Positions 28,654 through 37,949 of a stretch of DNA of 64,000 nucleotides are shown piece by piece (within the stretch, counting starts at the first letter, position 1; each line of letters starts with the position of its first letter). The position numbers were made by a program, and so were the translations under genes. The stretch comes from Tamlana sp. I1 (lineage in GTDB: Bacteria > Bacteroidota > Bacteroidia > Flavobacteriales > Flavobacteriaceae): NCBI RefSeq assembly GCF_015355625.1, contig NZ_JACLAF010000007.1, positions 1 to 64,000 of the forward strand, written 5' to 3'. The notes below the pieces were generated by a model. That model was not told where the DNA came from. It did not search any database and was given only the letters and a program-made list of their open reading frames with translations.

Positions 28654-31600
28654 TTAAAAACTAACATTAACTCCAAAGCTTATTCTACGTACTATAGGGT
28701 ATAAACTCCCTCCAGAATTACCTTCTGGATCTCCAAAATCTACATCCGATATTGTAAACAAGTCGTTTCCTATTCCAAAAAGCTTAATACTATCAATGGT
28801 AGTAGATTTGCTCATATCGAAGGTGTAACTTAAATTAAGACTTCTTAATTTAATATAATCAAGATCAATTATTCTAGACGTGTGTGGCGATGATAGGTTA
28901 GGGTTGTTTTGTGAATGCAATGCAGGGTATTTGGCATTTGTGTTTGTTGGGGTCCAATAGTCTAAATGTTCATAGAGTCCTGCAGCATTGCCATCAGGTA
29001 AGGCGTATGCAAGATTAGCATCAATTAAACCCCTATGGCCTTGTGTACCATTAACTAAGCCACTAATAGCCCACCCTTTATAATCGGCTGAAAACCTGAA
29101 GCTATAGGTGTTTGTTGGAGACTTTGGTAAGTTAAATCTAACTTGGTCTTCTAGGGCATTTCCTATAACGGTTCCGTTAGCATTGTAGTCAATATACCTG
29201 ATATCACCCAAGCCTGGTTTGCCCGCAAATTCAGGGTAATTAACTAGCTCATCAATATTTTGGAAGTAACCGTCTGTTTGTAGTAAAGGGGTAACGCCCT
29301 CAGGTTTACCAGCTTCTTTTGTGTAATCTGGTGTTCCTGGTCCATCTGCGGCACTAAATAAAACACGATTCTCGTTAAAGGCATAAAATGCCCCTACCGA
29401 ATATGACAAGCCATAAGAGGTTGTTTTTCTGTAATTCAGAGCCAATTCGTAACCATGGCTTTCTGAAGCCCCCAAGTTAGCAAACGGGAATTCAACGGTC
29501 GACCCGAAATAAGCAGGTATGGCAGAAGGTCTACCGATTAGTCCATCACGTTTATCCTTAAAAAAATCAACACTTCCAGTAAGCTTATTTTTAAAGAAGC
29601 CAAAATCGACTCCAATATTTTGTTTAATTACGGTAGCCCAAGATAGTTTTGGGTTTCCTATTTGATCTTCGGCTATAACTGTAAGTTCGTTATCAATATC
29701 TTCGCCAAAGAAGTACCTAGAGCGTTCTCTTCCATCTGTATAATCATAAAAGCTAAGGTATTGCCAACGGTATGGGGACAGACCATTTTTTCTGTTTAAG
29801 CCTTCCTTACTTCCTGTCTCTCCATAAGAATATCTTATTTTGAAATTACTTAAAACAGAGAAATGTTCTTTAATAAAATCTTCTGAGGCAAGGTTGTACC
29901 CAAATGCAGAAGATCTAAATAGTTTAAAACGATAGCCTGTAGCAAATGTTTCATCGCCGTTGTAAGAGCCACTAAACTCAAAGAAATAGCGAGAATCGTA
30001 ATTATAAGTTGCACGACCTACCCAATCTTCATTAAAATAGGGATATTCTGTATTGTTTAGAGTTTTGTTTCGGCTAAAAAGTGCTAATCCTGTTACATTA
30101 TGCTTTCCAAATGTATTGTTGTAATCTAGTTGAAGTCTGTAATAAGAAATCTCTCTATTTTTGTCTATGTTTTCATCTTGAAGGATATGTTTTAAAGGGC
30201 GCTCGTAATTTCTACCTTCAGTAGAGAACCAGCTTCCATCTCTTTCTAATGTATAAGTATCAATTCTTGGAGCAGTGACACTATTCCATGTAATGTTTTC
30301 AGTTGAGTCGTATACACTAGAATAGTTGTATTTACCTACAAAAGAAAGGCCTTTTGTAATGAAATCTAGTTTTTGTTGAAGATCAAAATCAACAGAGAAT
30401 ACCGTTTTAAACCCGTTACTTACTCCTAAGGTATTGATATCTGCATAAGGGTTAGAACCTGCTCCAAATCTAGCTTCTACCAATCCTGGGTAAAGCGGGT
30501 CTGGGTATTGTTCTAATACTTCTGCTGGGTATATAGGAACAACACCACCTGGTTCAGAGATGTACAGTCCTCTAAATATTCTACCTAGATTATTGTTTTC
30601 TCCTCCTCCTGTAACTCTAGGTTCGGATTTGTCTTCAAAACGGCTACTAACACTAGTTTTTAAAATAGTCGTTTTGCTTAGGTTGAAATCTAAATTTGCT
30701 CTAAAAGAATATCTGCTGAATTTGAATTTCGGATCGTAATTGGAGAATTTTTCAGTTTCAATAACATCACCTTCGTATAGGTATCCTACTGATGCGTAGT
30801 ATTTTACAAAATCGGTACCACCTCGAATATCAATATTGTGATTTTGACTATAGCCAGAGTCTTTAAGCATTAAATCAAACCAATCGGTGTCTGGATAGAT
30901 ATAGGGCAAGTCACCATCTTTCCAGTGCTGTAAGTCGTTTACAGTCGAGAATCCTGAGTTATAAGCTTGATCGTTTAAAATTCCTTTATTTAAAGCGCTT
31001 TGTGCAGAAAATGCATTTAGTGTGTTAGGTATAGTGGTTGGTGTTTTTATGGTCATTTGGCCATTGTAGCTTATTTGAGGCTTACCTAATTTACCACGTT
31101 TTGTAGTAATAATAATAACACCATTAGCACCACGAATACCGTAAACTGCTGTAGCTGCACCATCTTTTAGTGCACTGATGCTTTCTACATCTCTGGGGTC
31201 TATGTTAGAAAATCCACCAACAATTTCAACACCATCTATTAGAATAAGCGGGTTAGCTTTTCCTCGGATAAATATGTCTCCAGTATCGCTGCCGGGTTGA
31301 CCAGAATTTACAACGACATCTACACCTGGCGAGATTCCGTTTAAGGCATTGGCCAAATTAGGTGTTCCTGTTTGTAGTATATCTTCGCCTTTAACTTGAT
31401 TAATGGCACTTAAAACACTTTCTTTCTTTTGTTCGCCATAACCTATCACAACAACTTCTGATAGACTTTGGATATCTTCTGCCATGGTTACATTAATGGT
31501 AGATTTACCATTTACATTTATTTCTTGAGTTATAAACCCAACGTAGGAAAATGTTAATGTGGCATTGTTTGAAACTGTTATTTGATACCCTCCATCAAAA

Positions 31601-31755
31601 TCTGACACAGTTCCATTTTGACTTCCTTTTTCGATAATATTTACACCAGGAATGGGGATGCCCGAACCATCTTTTACAACACCTTGAATTGGGGTTTGTG
31701 ATAAGGCACTCCATGAAACAGATATTAATATTAAAAATAGATTGAATTGCTTCAT
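28654..31755 (-). CDS. SusC-like TonB-dependent transporter
   Basis: A 1033-aa outer-membrane channel with signal peptide ('VSWSALSQ'), carboxypeptidase-regulatory-like domain at about 22-100 ('IQGVVKDGSGIPIPGVNIIEKG', landmark 'PIPGVNIIEKG'), TonB box region 'EVVVIGYGEQKK', plug with 'ALNGISPGVDV' and 'YGIRGANGVIIITTKRG', and a large beta barrel ending 'GVNVSF'. These are all canonical SusC features. It starts the operon of two SusC/SusD pairs, a glycan-binding lipoprotein and a sulfatase. Energy comes from the TonB system encoded elsewhere. The 300 bp upstream contain short T-rich repeats and a perfect hairpin, so transcription probably starts within that leader. Confidence 0.95.
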   Translation of the reverse strand: MKQFNLFLILISVSWSALSQTPIQGVVKDGSGIPIPGVNIIEKGSQNGTVSDFDGGYQITVSNNATLTFSYVGFITQEINVNGKSTINVTMAEDIQSLSEVVVIGYGEQKKESVLSAINQVKGEDILQTGTPNLANALNGISPGVDVVVNSGQPGSDTGDIFIRGKANPLILIDGVEIVGGFSNIDPRDVESISALKDGAATAVYGIRGANGVIIITTKRGKLGKPQISYNGQMTIKTPTTIPNTLNAFSAQSALNKGILNDQAYNSGFSTVNDLQHWKDGDLPYIYPDTDWFDLMLKDSGYSQNHNIDIRGGTDFVKYYASVGYLYEGDVIETEKFSNYDPKFKFSRYSFRANLDFNLSKTTILKTSVSSRFEDKSEPRVTGGGENNNLGRIFRGLYISEPGGVVPIYPAEVLEQYPDPLYPGLVEARFGAGSNPYADINTLGVSNGFKTVFSVDFDLQQKLDFITKGLSFVGKYNYSSVYDSTENITWNSVTAPRIDTYTLERDGSWFSTEGRNYERPLKHILQDENIDKNREISYYRLQLDYNNTFGKHNVTGLALFSRNKTLNNTEYPYFNEDWVGRATYNYDSRYFFEFSGSYNGDETFATGYRFKLFRSSAFGYNLASEDFIKEHFSVLSNFKIRYSYGETGSKEGLNRKNGLSPYRWQYLSFYDYTDGRERSRYFFGEDIDNELTVIAEDQIGNPKLSWATVIKQNIGVDFGFFKNKLTGSVDFFKDKRDGLIGRPSAIPAYFGSTVEFPFANLGASESHGYELALNYRKTTSYGLSYSVGAFYAFNENRVLFSAADGPGTPDYTKEAGKPEGVTPLLQTDGYFQNIDELVNYPEFAGKPGLGDIRYIDYNANGTVIGNALEDQVRFNLPKSPTNTYSFRFSADYKGWAISGLVNGTQGHRGLIDANLAYALPDGNAAGLYEHLDYWTPTNTNAKYPALHSQNNPNLSSPHTSRIIDLDYIKLRSLNLSYTFDMSKSTTIDSIKLFGIGNDLFTISDVDFGDPEGNSGGSLYPIVRRISFGVNVSF

Positions 31756-31788
31756 ATTTGTATTTTCTGAATTAGTTATAATTTTGAA

Positions 31789-31862
31789 TTTTGTTTCATT
31801 TGTTTAGTTTTAGTTTAGTTTCTGTTTCATTGGTAGTTTAGTTTATGTTCCATTTGTTTAAC
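31789..31862. repeat. Short T-rich direct repeats in the SusC leader
   Basis: Variants of GTTTCATTTGTTTA and TAGTTTAGTTT recur three or so times within 75 bp, directly upstream of the SusC start at 31755. They may be a leader regulatory region or simple slippage repeat. Confidence 0.45.
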
Positions 31863-31930
31863 TAGGGAGTTAATTATTAAGATTCACAAATTTGTGTTAA
31901 ATCTGTATTAAGAGTAGAGGTCAAAATCAT

Positions 31931-31968
31931 ATTTAAAAGGGGATATTTTCGTTAATCCCCTTTTAAAT
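31931..31968 (-). terminator. Perfect 14-bp hairpin downstream of the gene at 32055
   Basis: ATTTAAAAGGGGAT at 31931-31944 pairs exactly with 31955-31968 around a 10-nt loop. It lies about 90 bp past the minus-strand stop at 32055. The T run beyond it is weak, so either a terminator or a leader hairpin for the downstream SusC gene is possible. Confidence 0.6.
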
Positions 31969-32054
31969 AGGTGCTTTAGCGTTGTTTTTCTTTACATGGT
32001 ATGTTTATACTTACAACTCTAAATTGATGATTTGGTTTTGTTGAAGTCTGTCTT

Positions 32055-34616
32055 TTAGAGCTTCGTACCTTCTTTAATAATCTTAATAAAATTAATATTT
32101 TTTGATGAATTGATTAGTTTTATAACATACATCCCTTGGTTTATGTTTTGTAAATCGATGGTGTTGGATGCATCCATTAGGCCTTCATTAACTTTTCTGC
32201 CTGACATATCAAAAACAGCAAATTGTTTAATAGATATTGAAGGTGATGTTTTTATAGTTATAAAACTATTAGTTGGATTAGGGTATACTTTAAGGTTCCA
32301 GTTTGATGTATTAAAATCTTCTGCAGTCAAGGCTTGTTTCTTAAAAGTTAGTCTAGTGTAAGACATTGATGGTAGTACAGATTTAAAAGCATTATTGCCT
32401 TGAGGCGTTACATTTACAGATATCATTTCGCCAAATTCATCTAGCGTATTCACCATGCTACTTCCTTCAAAAAATGCGGGTGTTATAGATCCAGAACTTA
32501 AAAAACCAAGATTTACATTTTGTTCTAATGACGATTTGTTCAATAAATAAACGAGATATTCATCATCTTTTTCCGCAGTAAAGCCATATACAGAAATATT
32601 CCCTTCAACATCGGTCATTTCAAGCATGTTGGCGCCTTGTGCTTTTCCTAATAATTCAAAGCCATATTGCATGGCGTTTAAACGGTAATTGTTATTAGAA
32701 CTAGCTAAACTAGATTCATCAAATGAAAGTATTTGAGACCAAAAACAAGACATATACCAATTGCCAATAATATGCTCTTGGAGTATATCAATTACCAACA
32801 GGTTTTTTGTATAGCGATCAAAGCCTACAACATTTGTGCCTTTGCCTAGACCATATTCGTTATTAGCAAATTTTAAATCTGGATAACCTGCCTCTATAGC
32901 CGCTTGCTTCAGTATAGGCACTTCATTACGCCATGCTCGGTTGTGATTCTTTCGATCTCTTAACGGAAATTCTTTCTGCCATTCCGCTAGGGTGCCTGGA
33001 GGTAATCCTGGGTCACCACCATAAGGCCATTTACCATGGGTTTCTGCGATATCTATATAATCACCAGCGATGGCTAAATAATTTTTTAGGTACTTTGGAG
33101 TAAGGTTATTATGGTTGAACATGCATTTAATATTAGGATCTATAGCTTTCATAGCTTGGGCATGTTGTTTGTATAGATTGGCTTCATTTGTGGCTCCTCC
33201 ATTAGCACCTTCATTCCCTAAATACCAAAAGGCTCCGCCTAAGCCTGCGTCTTTAACATATTGTACCATTCTAACGGCTCTATCAATACTTTCTTGCACG
33301 CGGTTGTATTGGTGTCCAGAGGTAATATTAACCCCAAACATAGGGGTAATACCAGAGGATTTTACAACAGCTATATACTCGTCAAGACTTGTCCAGTCTT
33401 CGGGAAGTGCATTATTAGCAGTGTTCCAATTAGGATCCCAAGAATCTTGGTTTAAAATACCGGTAGGGTTTTCCCAATCCCAATATTTTACAACAGTACC
33501 TCCAGGATATCTCATGGTACTAATACCGGCATTTTTCATCCACTCAACATAACTGCCATCTGCATAAAAAGCATCTGGTTCATTAGAATATACCGAATGC
33601 ATTCCTACCAAATAATCACTTATCTGCCATTTTACATCATCAACATTTATTGTAAACGTATTGTTAACTTCGTTGTCATCTGGAGCCGTTGGCTCTAATG
33701 AATTATACAAATAGCCCAAATTATCAATACAAACCGGTTTTTCTGCTGCTTCAATACGAAGTTTTACCTGACCTCTAAAGTCTAAGTTGTCCAAAATAAA
33801 GGTTTGAATTCCTGTTGTATTTGTGTTACCTACTGCTGATGACGTACCCACTAATTCTTCGGCTTTACTTGTTTCTAATTCTTCAATGTAAACATTAAAA
33901 TAGGCCGCCTCATTAGTAACCGAGTTAAAAGCATTGGTGTAGTCAAAAGATAGTCTAGTGATACCTCCATCAATAATAGCAATCAAATTTGCTGTGTCTT
34001 GACCACGCATCAATAAGCTTCTACTTTCAGCACCAAAATTTTGCCCATCTCTTGAATTAGTAAAATTCCATTCCAAGTTATCATCGCCAGTATAATTACC
34101 ATTATTTGAAGCACCTGTAGCTATAACTAGATTTTCAAAGCTTTCGGTTTTTCCATTGGTTTCAAATAGTAACCCTGAAAGCTCAATGGAGCTTCCAGAA
34201 GATGTATAATTTGCACTGTCAAAAAAATCTATTTTATAATAAAGGTATTGTTCGCTGTTATTGGCAGAAAAACGCTTACGAGAATTGCTTCCTAAAGCTG
34301 TGCCAGGTTGTGTGTCTAGAACATCGAAGTTAACGCCATCTAAGGAACCATAAAATTTCCAAGAGGCAGGACTATTTACGGTGCTGGAATACAGAAAATA
34401 ACCTGTGTATATAAACGGATTATTTGTGTTAGAAAATATAATGGTGCCCGAACCCGTACAGGACCAAATAGTGTTTATATCGTTATCAAAAAGATTGTTT
34501 ACGGTAGGTTGGTTTTCAGAAGCTGTTACAGTTCCTTGATTGATAATCCATGCCATTTGTGCATGAGATGCAAAGGCATACAATAGTGCTATTAGTAGTA
34601 ACTTAAAGTTTCTCAT
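32055..34616 (-). CDS. Multidomain secreted clan GH-A (GH51-like) enzyme with discoidin-like and beta-sandwich modules and T9SS domain
   Basis: An 853-aa secreted enzyme. The signal peptide is 1-20. Residues about 25-150 form an F5/8 type C-like module ('NQPTVNNLFDNDINTIWSC', landmark 'DNDINTIW'; 'SWKFYGSLDGVNF'). Residues 158-305 form the same beta-sandwich as the stand-alone protein at 4671 ('LEWNFTNSRDG', 'GGITRLSFDYTNAFN'). The catalytic barrel at about 320-690 is homologous to the enzyme at 15696: 'MRYPGGTVVKYWDW' (368-381), acid/base candidate Glu469 in 'FWYLGNEG', nucleophile candidate Glu587 in 'FANNEYGLG'. A beta-sandwich (to about 770) and a T9SS sorting domain ('NLKVYPNPTNSFI') follow. 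It is likely the surface enzyme that first attacks the polymer. Substrate linkage is unresolved. Confidence 0.82.
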   Translation of the reverse strand: MRNFKLLLIALLYAFASHAQMAWIINQGTVTASENQPTVNNLFDNDINTIWSCTGSGTIIFSNTNNPFIYTGYFLYSSTVNSPASWKFYGSLDGVNFDVLDTQPGTALGSNSRKRFSANNSEQYLYYKIDFFDSANYTSSGSSIELSGLLFETNGKTESFENLVIATGASNNGNYTGDDNLEWNFTNSRDGQNFGAESRSLLMRGQDTANLIAIIDGGITRLSFDYTNAFNSVTNEAAYFNVYIEELETSKAEELVGTSSAVGNTNTTGIQTFILDNLDFRGQVKLRIEAAEKPVCIDNLGYLYNSLEPTAPDDNEVNNTFTINVDDVKWQISDYLVGMHSVYSNEPDAFYADGSYVEWMKNAGISTMRYPGGTVVKYWDWENPTGILNQDSWDPNWNTANNALPEDWTSLDEYIAVVKSSGITPMFGVNITSGHQYNRVQESIDRAVRMVQYVKDAGLGGAFWYLGNEGANGGATNEANLYKQHAQAMKAIDPNIKCMFNHNNLTPKYLKNYLAIAGDYIDIAETHGKWPYGGDPGLPPGTLAEWQKEFPLRDRKNHNRAWRNEVPILKQAAIEAGYPDLKFANNEYGLGKGTNVVGFDRYTKNLLVIDILQEHIIGNWYMSCFWSQILSFDESSLASSNNNYRLNAMQYGFELLGKAQGANMLEMTDVEGNISVYGFTAEKDDEYLVYLLNKSSLEQNVNLGFLSSGSITPAFFEGSSMVNTLDEFGEMISVNVTPQGNNAFKSVLPSMSYTRLTFKKQALTAEDFNTSNWNLKVYPNPTNSFITIKTSPSISIKQFAVFDMSGRKVNEGLMDASNTIDLQNINQGMYVIKLINSSKNINFIKIIKEGTKL

Positions 34617-35175
34617 TTGTTTATAAATTTAATTTTTAAAATTCTTAAGAGAATTCAGTTAAATCTTAAAATGTTGAATTTTTTTGAATCCTTGAAATCA
34701 AACCTCTCGAAAATAAAAGTGTGAAACAGTTAACTGTCGAAAGCAATTCAAAACAGACTCATGGTTATTATAATTAATTATTTTCTAATCCTTCTTAAGG
34801 TCGCTTAGCTGCTAAGGCTATTTATCTAGGCAAAACACATTTTACTTATAATTGAAGGAGTTTTAATTTGAGCTGTTTTTAAATATGAGGTTATCACATC
34901 ATTGCAAAATATAAAAAGCAATAAAGTAATTTTTTTATAAGTTTTTCATTAATTAGTAAAATTTTTTGGAGCCAAATTATTTAAAATAACTGGGTATTAA
35001 ATGGTGGTATATCAATAAATCGAGAAGGGGGTTTTCTGTAAAAAGTTTTTTTTGTTTAGTTGTAAGAAATCTTGTTAATCATCACTCTGTATTTGTGTAA
35101 AATAACAACCGGGGTTTTCTTACTTAAAAAGAAAACCCCGTTGCCAAAAAGAACTAAATTAAAACTGATTAATAT
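34617..35175. other. Intergenic region, no gene
   Basis: This 559-bp AT-rich region lies between two minus-strand genes. It contains the terminator at 35110-35140 and presumably the promoter of the gene at 32055. A segment around 35000-35035 (GGTATATCAATAA, then GGGGGTTTT) faintly resembles the inverted site near 9750-9770. No coding region was found. Confidence 0.5.
35110..35140 (-). terminator. Terminator hairpin of the GH2 gene
   Basis: A perfect 12-bp stem (CGGGGTTTTCTT at 35110-35121 with its complement at 35129-35140) and 7-nt loop, 36 bp past the minus-strand stop at 35176. Confidence 0.8.
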
Positions 35176-37659
35176 TTATAGGGATTTTAAATCCGTTTTA
35201 TTTTTATGAACTGAAATCATTACCTCGCTTGAAACCAGTCCTTCTGAACTTATTGTGATTTTGATATCGCCTTGTTTGTCTGTTGATTGAACAATTGCCA
35301 AGCATTTGCCGTTAAAAGCTTTTTTGTTTGTGGCTTTTGAAGGGCTTAAATCTAAAATATCACCATTTTCAACACCAATGAGTTTTCCTGGACCTTCAAT
35401 TTTGAAATTGAAAAGATTATTTGCATCTGGAACCTCTACACCGTTTTTATCTACTACGGATAGTTCAAGATGTGCAACGTCTTTTTGGTTTGAAATCATG
35501 GATTTTTTGTCTAATTTGATTGCAATGCCATGAGCTTCCTCAGCAGTTTTCTTAACATCGGTAGCAATTATTTTTCCATCTTTTTTTGCCACTACTTTAA
35601 GTTCTCCTTTTATGTAAGGGACATTCCATATAATTCTAAATTCATCGGTCATTGGTTTTTCTCCCAATGATTTTCCGTTTAAGAAAAGTTCTGCTGAATC
35701 TCCATTGGTATAAGCCACAACCGGAATAATAACCCCTTCTTTACCAGAAAGCGACCAATGAGGTAACAAATGCACCATAGGTTCGTTCGACCAAATACTT
35801 TGGTATAAATAATAGCTGTCTGTAGGGAAACCAGCTAGATCAATAATACCAAAACTCACAGTTCTTGCTGGCCAGTCAAACGATTCTCCTAAGTAGTCAA
35901 AACCAGTCCATCTGAAGGCTCCTAAGAAATAATCTAAATCTTTTGTTTCCCTCCAATAATCTCTAATGCTCATACGAACAATAGCATTGTCGTAAGAAGA
36001 ATAGTATTTCGGATTTACATTTTTAAAAACTTCCTCTTCAGTTAAATCATCTTGGAGAAATACTTTGTTTTTTATGGAGCTGAATTTTTTTCCTTGCTCC
36101 CAAGGGGCAGGGGTGTCTCTAAGACGATAGCTCATTTTTGTTCTATAAATACCTCTGGTTGACATGGTATGAGTGATTTCTGTACCTATAATGGGTTTGG
36201 TAGGATTCGCTTTATGGAATTTTTTTAGAACATTTTTATACTCACCGTGACCATTAAAACCTGCCAAATCTATTGCTGGACCTTTATAACCTCGTCCCTG
36301 TGATATAGGTCGCGTGTTGTCAATGTCTTTAATAAAATCTACTAATTTTTTTTGAGTTTCATCGGTATAGTTTTTTACTTCGTTACCAATACTCCATATA
36401 ATAACACTAGGGTGGTTATAGTCTCGTTTAATAAAAGCTTCTAAATCGGTTTGCCACCAATCTTCAAAATAATTACCATAATCGTGTTCTGCTTTAGGGG
36501 TTTCCCAACCGTCAAAAGCCTCGTCCATTACCAAAAATCCCATCTCATCGCACATGTCGTAAAATTCTGGAGCAAATGGATTGTGTGATGTTCTTATGGC
36601 ATTACATCCCATTTCTTTTAGGATTTCCAATCTTCTGTAAAGCACATCATGAGGTACAGCAGTTCCAACTGGTCCAGCGTCATGATGGTTACATACACCT
36701 TTTAAAATGGTTTTGACACCATTAAGTTCAAACCCGTTTTCTGCACTAAAAGAAATGGAGCGCACTCCAAAAGTGGATTCAAAGTTATCTAAGCTATTAT
36801 GGTTTTCGTCATTTATTTGAACCTGCATTTTATAAAGATTGGGCTGGTTTGTAGACCACAAAGCTGGATTTTTTAGAACTAATGTTGTGTTGGTTTTATG
36901 ATTTCCTTTTTTTAATGAAAGTGTTTTTTTGCTCGTAGTAACTGTGTTTCTGCTAGCATCTAATATGTTATAAATAATCTCAATATTGCTATTTGTGTCT
37001 TTTTCGTTTGTTAATTCCAAGTTAACAGCTACTGTAGCTTTATTTTTATCTATTTCGGGGGTTTTAATTAAAAGACCTCCTTCGGGGATGTATATTTTGT
37101 CTGTAGCCAATAATCGAACGTGTCTATATATACCAGAGCCAGTGTACCATCTTCCGGAGGGTGTTTTGGAATGGTCTACCTTAACTGAAATAACATTGTT
37201 TCCTTTTTGAAGATGCGGCGTCAAATCATAGGAAAATCCTATATAACCATTGGGTCTTGTGCCTAATTCAATACCATTTATCCATACGGTGGAATTGCAA
37301 TATACACCATCAAATTGAATACTTAATTTTTTGTTTTCCCATTCAGGCAGCCATTCAAAATGTTTTCTATACCATCCAATACCTGTTGGTAGAAATGCGC
37401 CCTCAATTCCAGAAGGATTATCCTTGTTGTAAGCGCCTTCAATACTCCAATCGTGGGGTACGTTGAGTGTTCGCCAATTTGCATCATTGTAATTAATGTC
37501 ACTTGCTTTTGTTTCATCTCCTAATTTAAATTTCCAATTTAAATCAAAATCATAGGACGTACGTCCAGGTGAATGGTTATTAGTTTTAGTAAAAGCACAA
37601 CTAGCAAAAATAAACAAACCTGCTAGGCATAAGTTTAAGGATTTTAAACAGTTTTTCAT
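35176..37659 (-). CDS. GH2 family beta-galactosidase-like glycosidase, lipoprotein
   Basis: An exo-acting retaining glycosidase, most likely beta-galactosidase type, acting on desulfated oligosaccharides in the periplasm or at a membrane. The ATG at 37659 is chosen over 37734 because it gives a lipoprotein signal ('IFASC', Cys21), and the longer version would overlap a repeated regulatory motif. Domains in order are sugar-binding jelly roll (about 35-195, 'NVPHDWSIEG', 'GSGIYRHV'), Ig-like domain (200-305), and TIM barrel (310-600). Acid/base Glu427 is in 'IIWSIGNEVKNY' and nucleophile Glu494 in 'PIIGTEITH'. A DUF4982-like domain and a C-terminal Ig-like domain (to 827) follow. It is co-oriented with the sulfatase and HTCS upstream. 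Sugar specificity among GH2 (galactose, mannose, glucuronate) cannot be settled by sequence reading. Confidence 0.92.
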   Translation of the reverse strand: MKNCLKSLNLCLAGLFIFASCAFTKTNNHSPGRTSYDFDLNWKFKLGDETKASDINYNDANWRTLNVPHDWSIEGAYNKDNPSGIEGAFLPTGIGWYRKHFEWLPEWENKKLSIQFDGVYCNSTVWINGIELGTRPNGYIGFSYDLTPHLQKGNNVISVKVDHSKTPSGRWYTGSGIYRHVRLLATDKIYIPEGGLLIKTPEIDKNKATVAVNLELTNEKDTNSNIEIIYNILDASRNTVTTSKKTLSLKKGNHKTNTTLVLKNPALWSTNQPNLYKMQVQINDENHNSLDNFESTFGVRSISFSAENGFELNGVKTILKGVCNHHDAGPVGTAVPHDVLYRRLEILKEMGCNAIRTSHNPFAPEFYDMCDEMGFLVMDEAFDGWETPKAEHDYGNYFEDWWQTDLEAFIKRDYNHPSVIIWSIGNEVKNYTDETQKKLVDFIKDIDNTRPISQGRGYKGPAIDLAGFNGHGEYKNVLKKFHKANPTKPIIGTEITHTMSTRGIYRTKMSYRLRDTPAPWEQGKKFSSIKNKVFLQDDLTEEEVFKNVNPKYYSSYDNAIVRMSIRDYWRETKDLDYFLGAFRWTGFDYLGESFDWPARTVSFGIIDLAGFPTDSYYLYQSIWSNEPMVHLLPHWSLSGKEGVIIPVVAYTNGDSAELFLNGKSLGEKPMTDEFRIIWNVPYIKGELKVVAKKDGKIIATDVKKTAEEAHGIAIKLDKKSMISNQKDVAHLELSVVDKNGVEVPDANNLFNFKIEGPGKLIGVENGDILDLSPSKATNKKAFNGKCLAIVQSTDKQGDIKITISSEGLVSSEVMISVHKNKTDLKSL

Positions 37660-37713
37660 TAGTATTATTTTAAATTTTAGACAAAGTAAAGTAAAACCTG
37701 TAGGTGTTTTAGG

Positions 37714-37738
37714 GGGTGTTTTAGGACTTGTCAAGGGG
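37714..37738 (-). promoter_or_regulatory. Candidate HTCS operator, site C
   Basis: GGGTGTTTTAG, 9 bp, AGGGG on the plus strand, 55-79 bp upstream of the GH2 start, identical in layout to sites A and B. A second AGGTGTTTTAG block directly precedes it (37702-37712), making a tandem repeat. Confidence 0.55.
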
Positions 37739-37892
37739 TTAAATCTGATTTTTTTTTGATAAAAACATGATTTAGGCCATTTATTATGATGGTAATGAGT
37801 AGGCTGTGTTCGATTTATGTTAAAGACTGTATTTTAGGTTTTTAGGTTTATGTTGTTCAGTGTCAAATATTGTAAATGGTACTTATATGCAT

Positions 37893-37936
37893 TAAAAAAC
37901 GGGTTAGATTTCTGCTGAATTCTAACCCGTTTTGTT
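37893..37936 (-). terminator. Rho-independent terminator of the sulfatase gene
   Basis: A 10-bp stem ACGGGTTAGA (37899-37908) / TCTAACCCGT (37921-37930), followed on the minus strand by a T run, starts 20 bp after the stop at 37950. Confidence 0.9.
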
Positions 37937-37949
37937 TTGTTCTCTTTTT

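Noticed and set aside
33115-33552. 145-aa plus-strand open frame inside the enzyme at 32055
   Set aside because: Lies wholly antisense to conserved catalytic-domain codons; composition is that of a shadow frame.
37659-37734. Extended N-terminus of the GH2 protein
   Set aside because: The extra 25 residues would bury the lipoprotein signal and overlap the operator-like tandem repeat; the internal ATG fits better.
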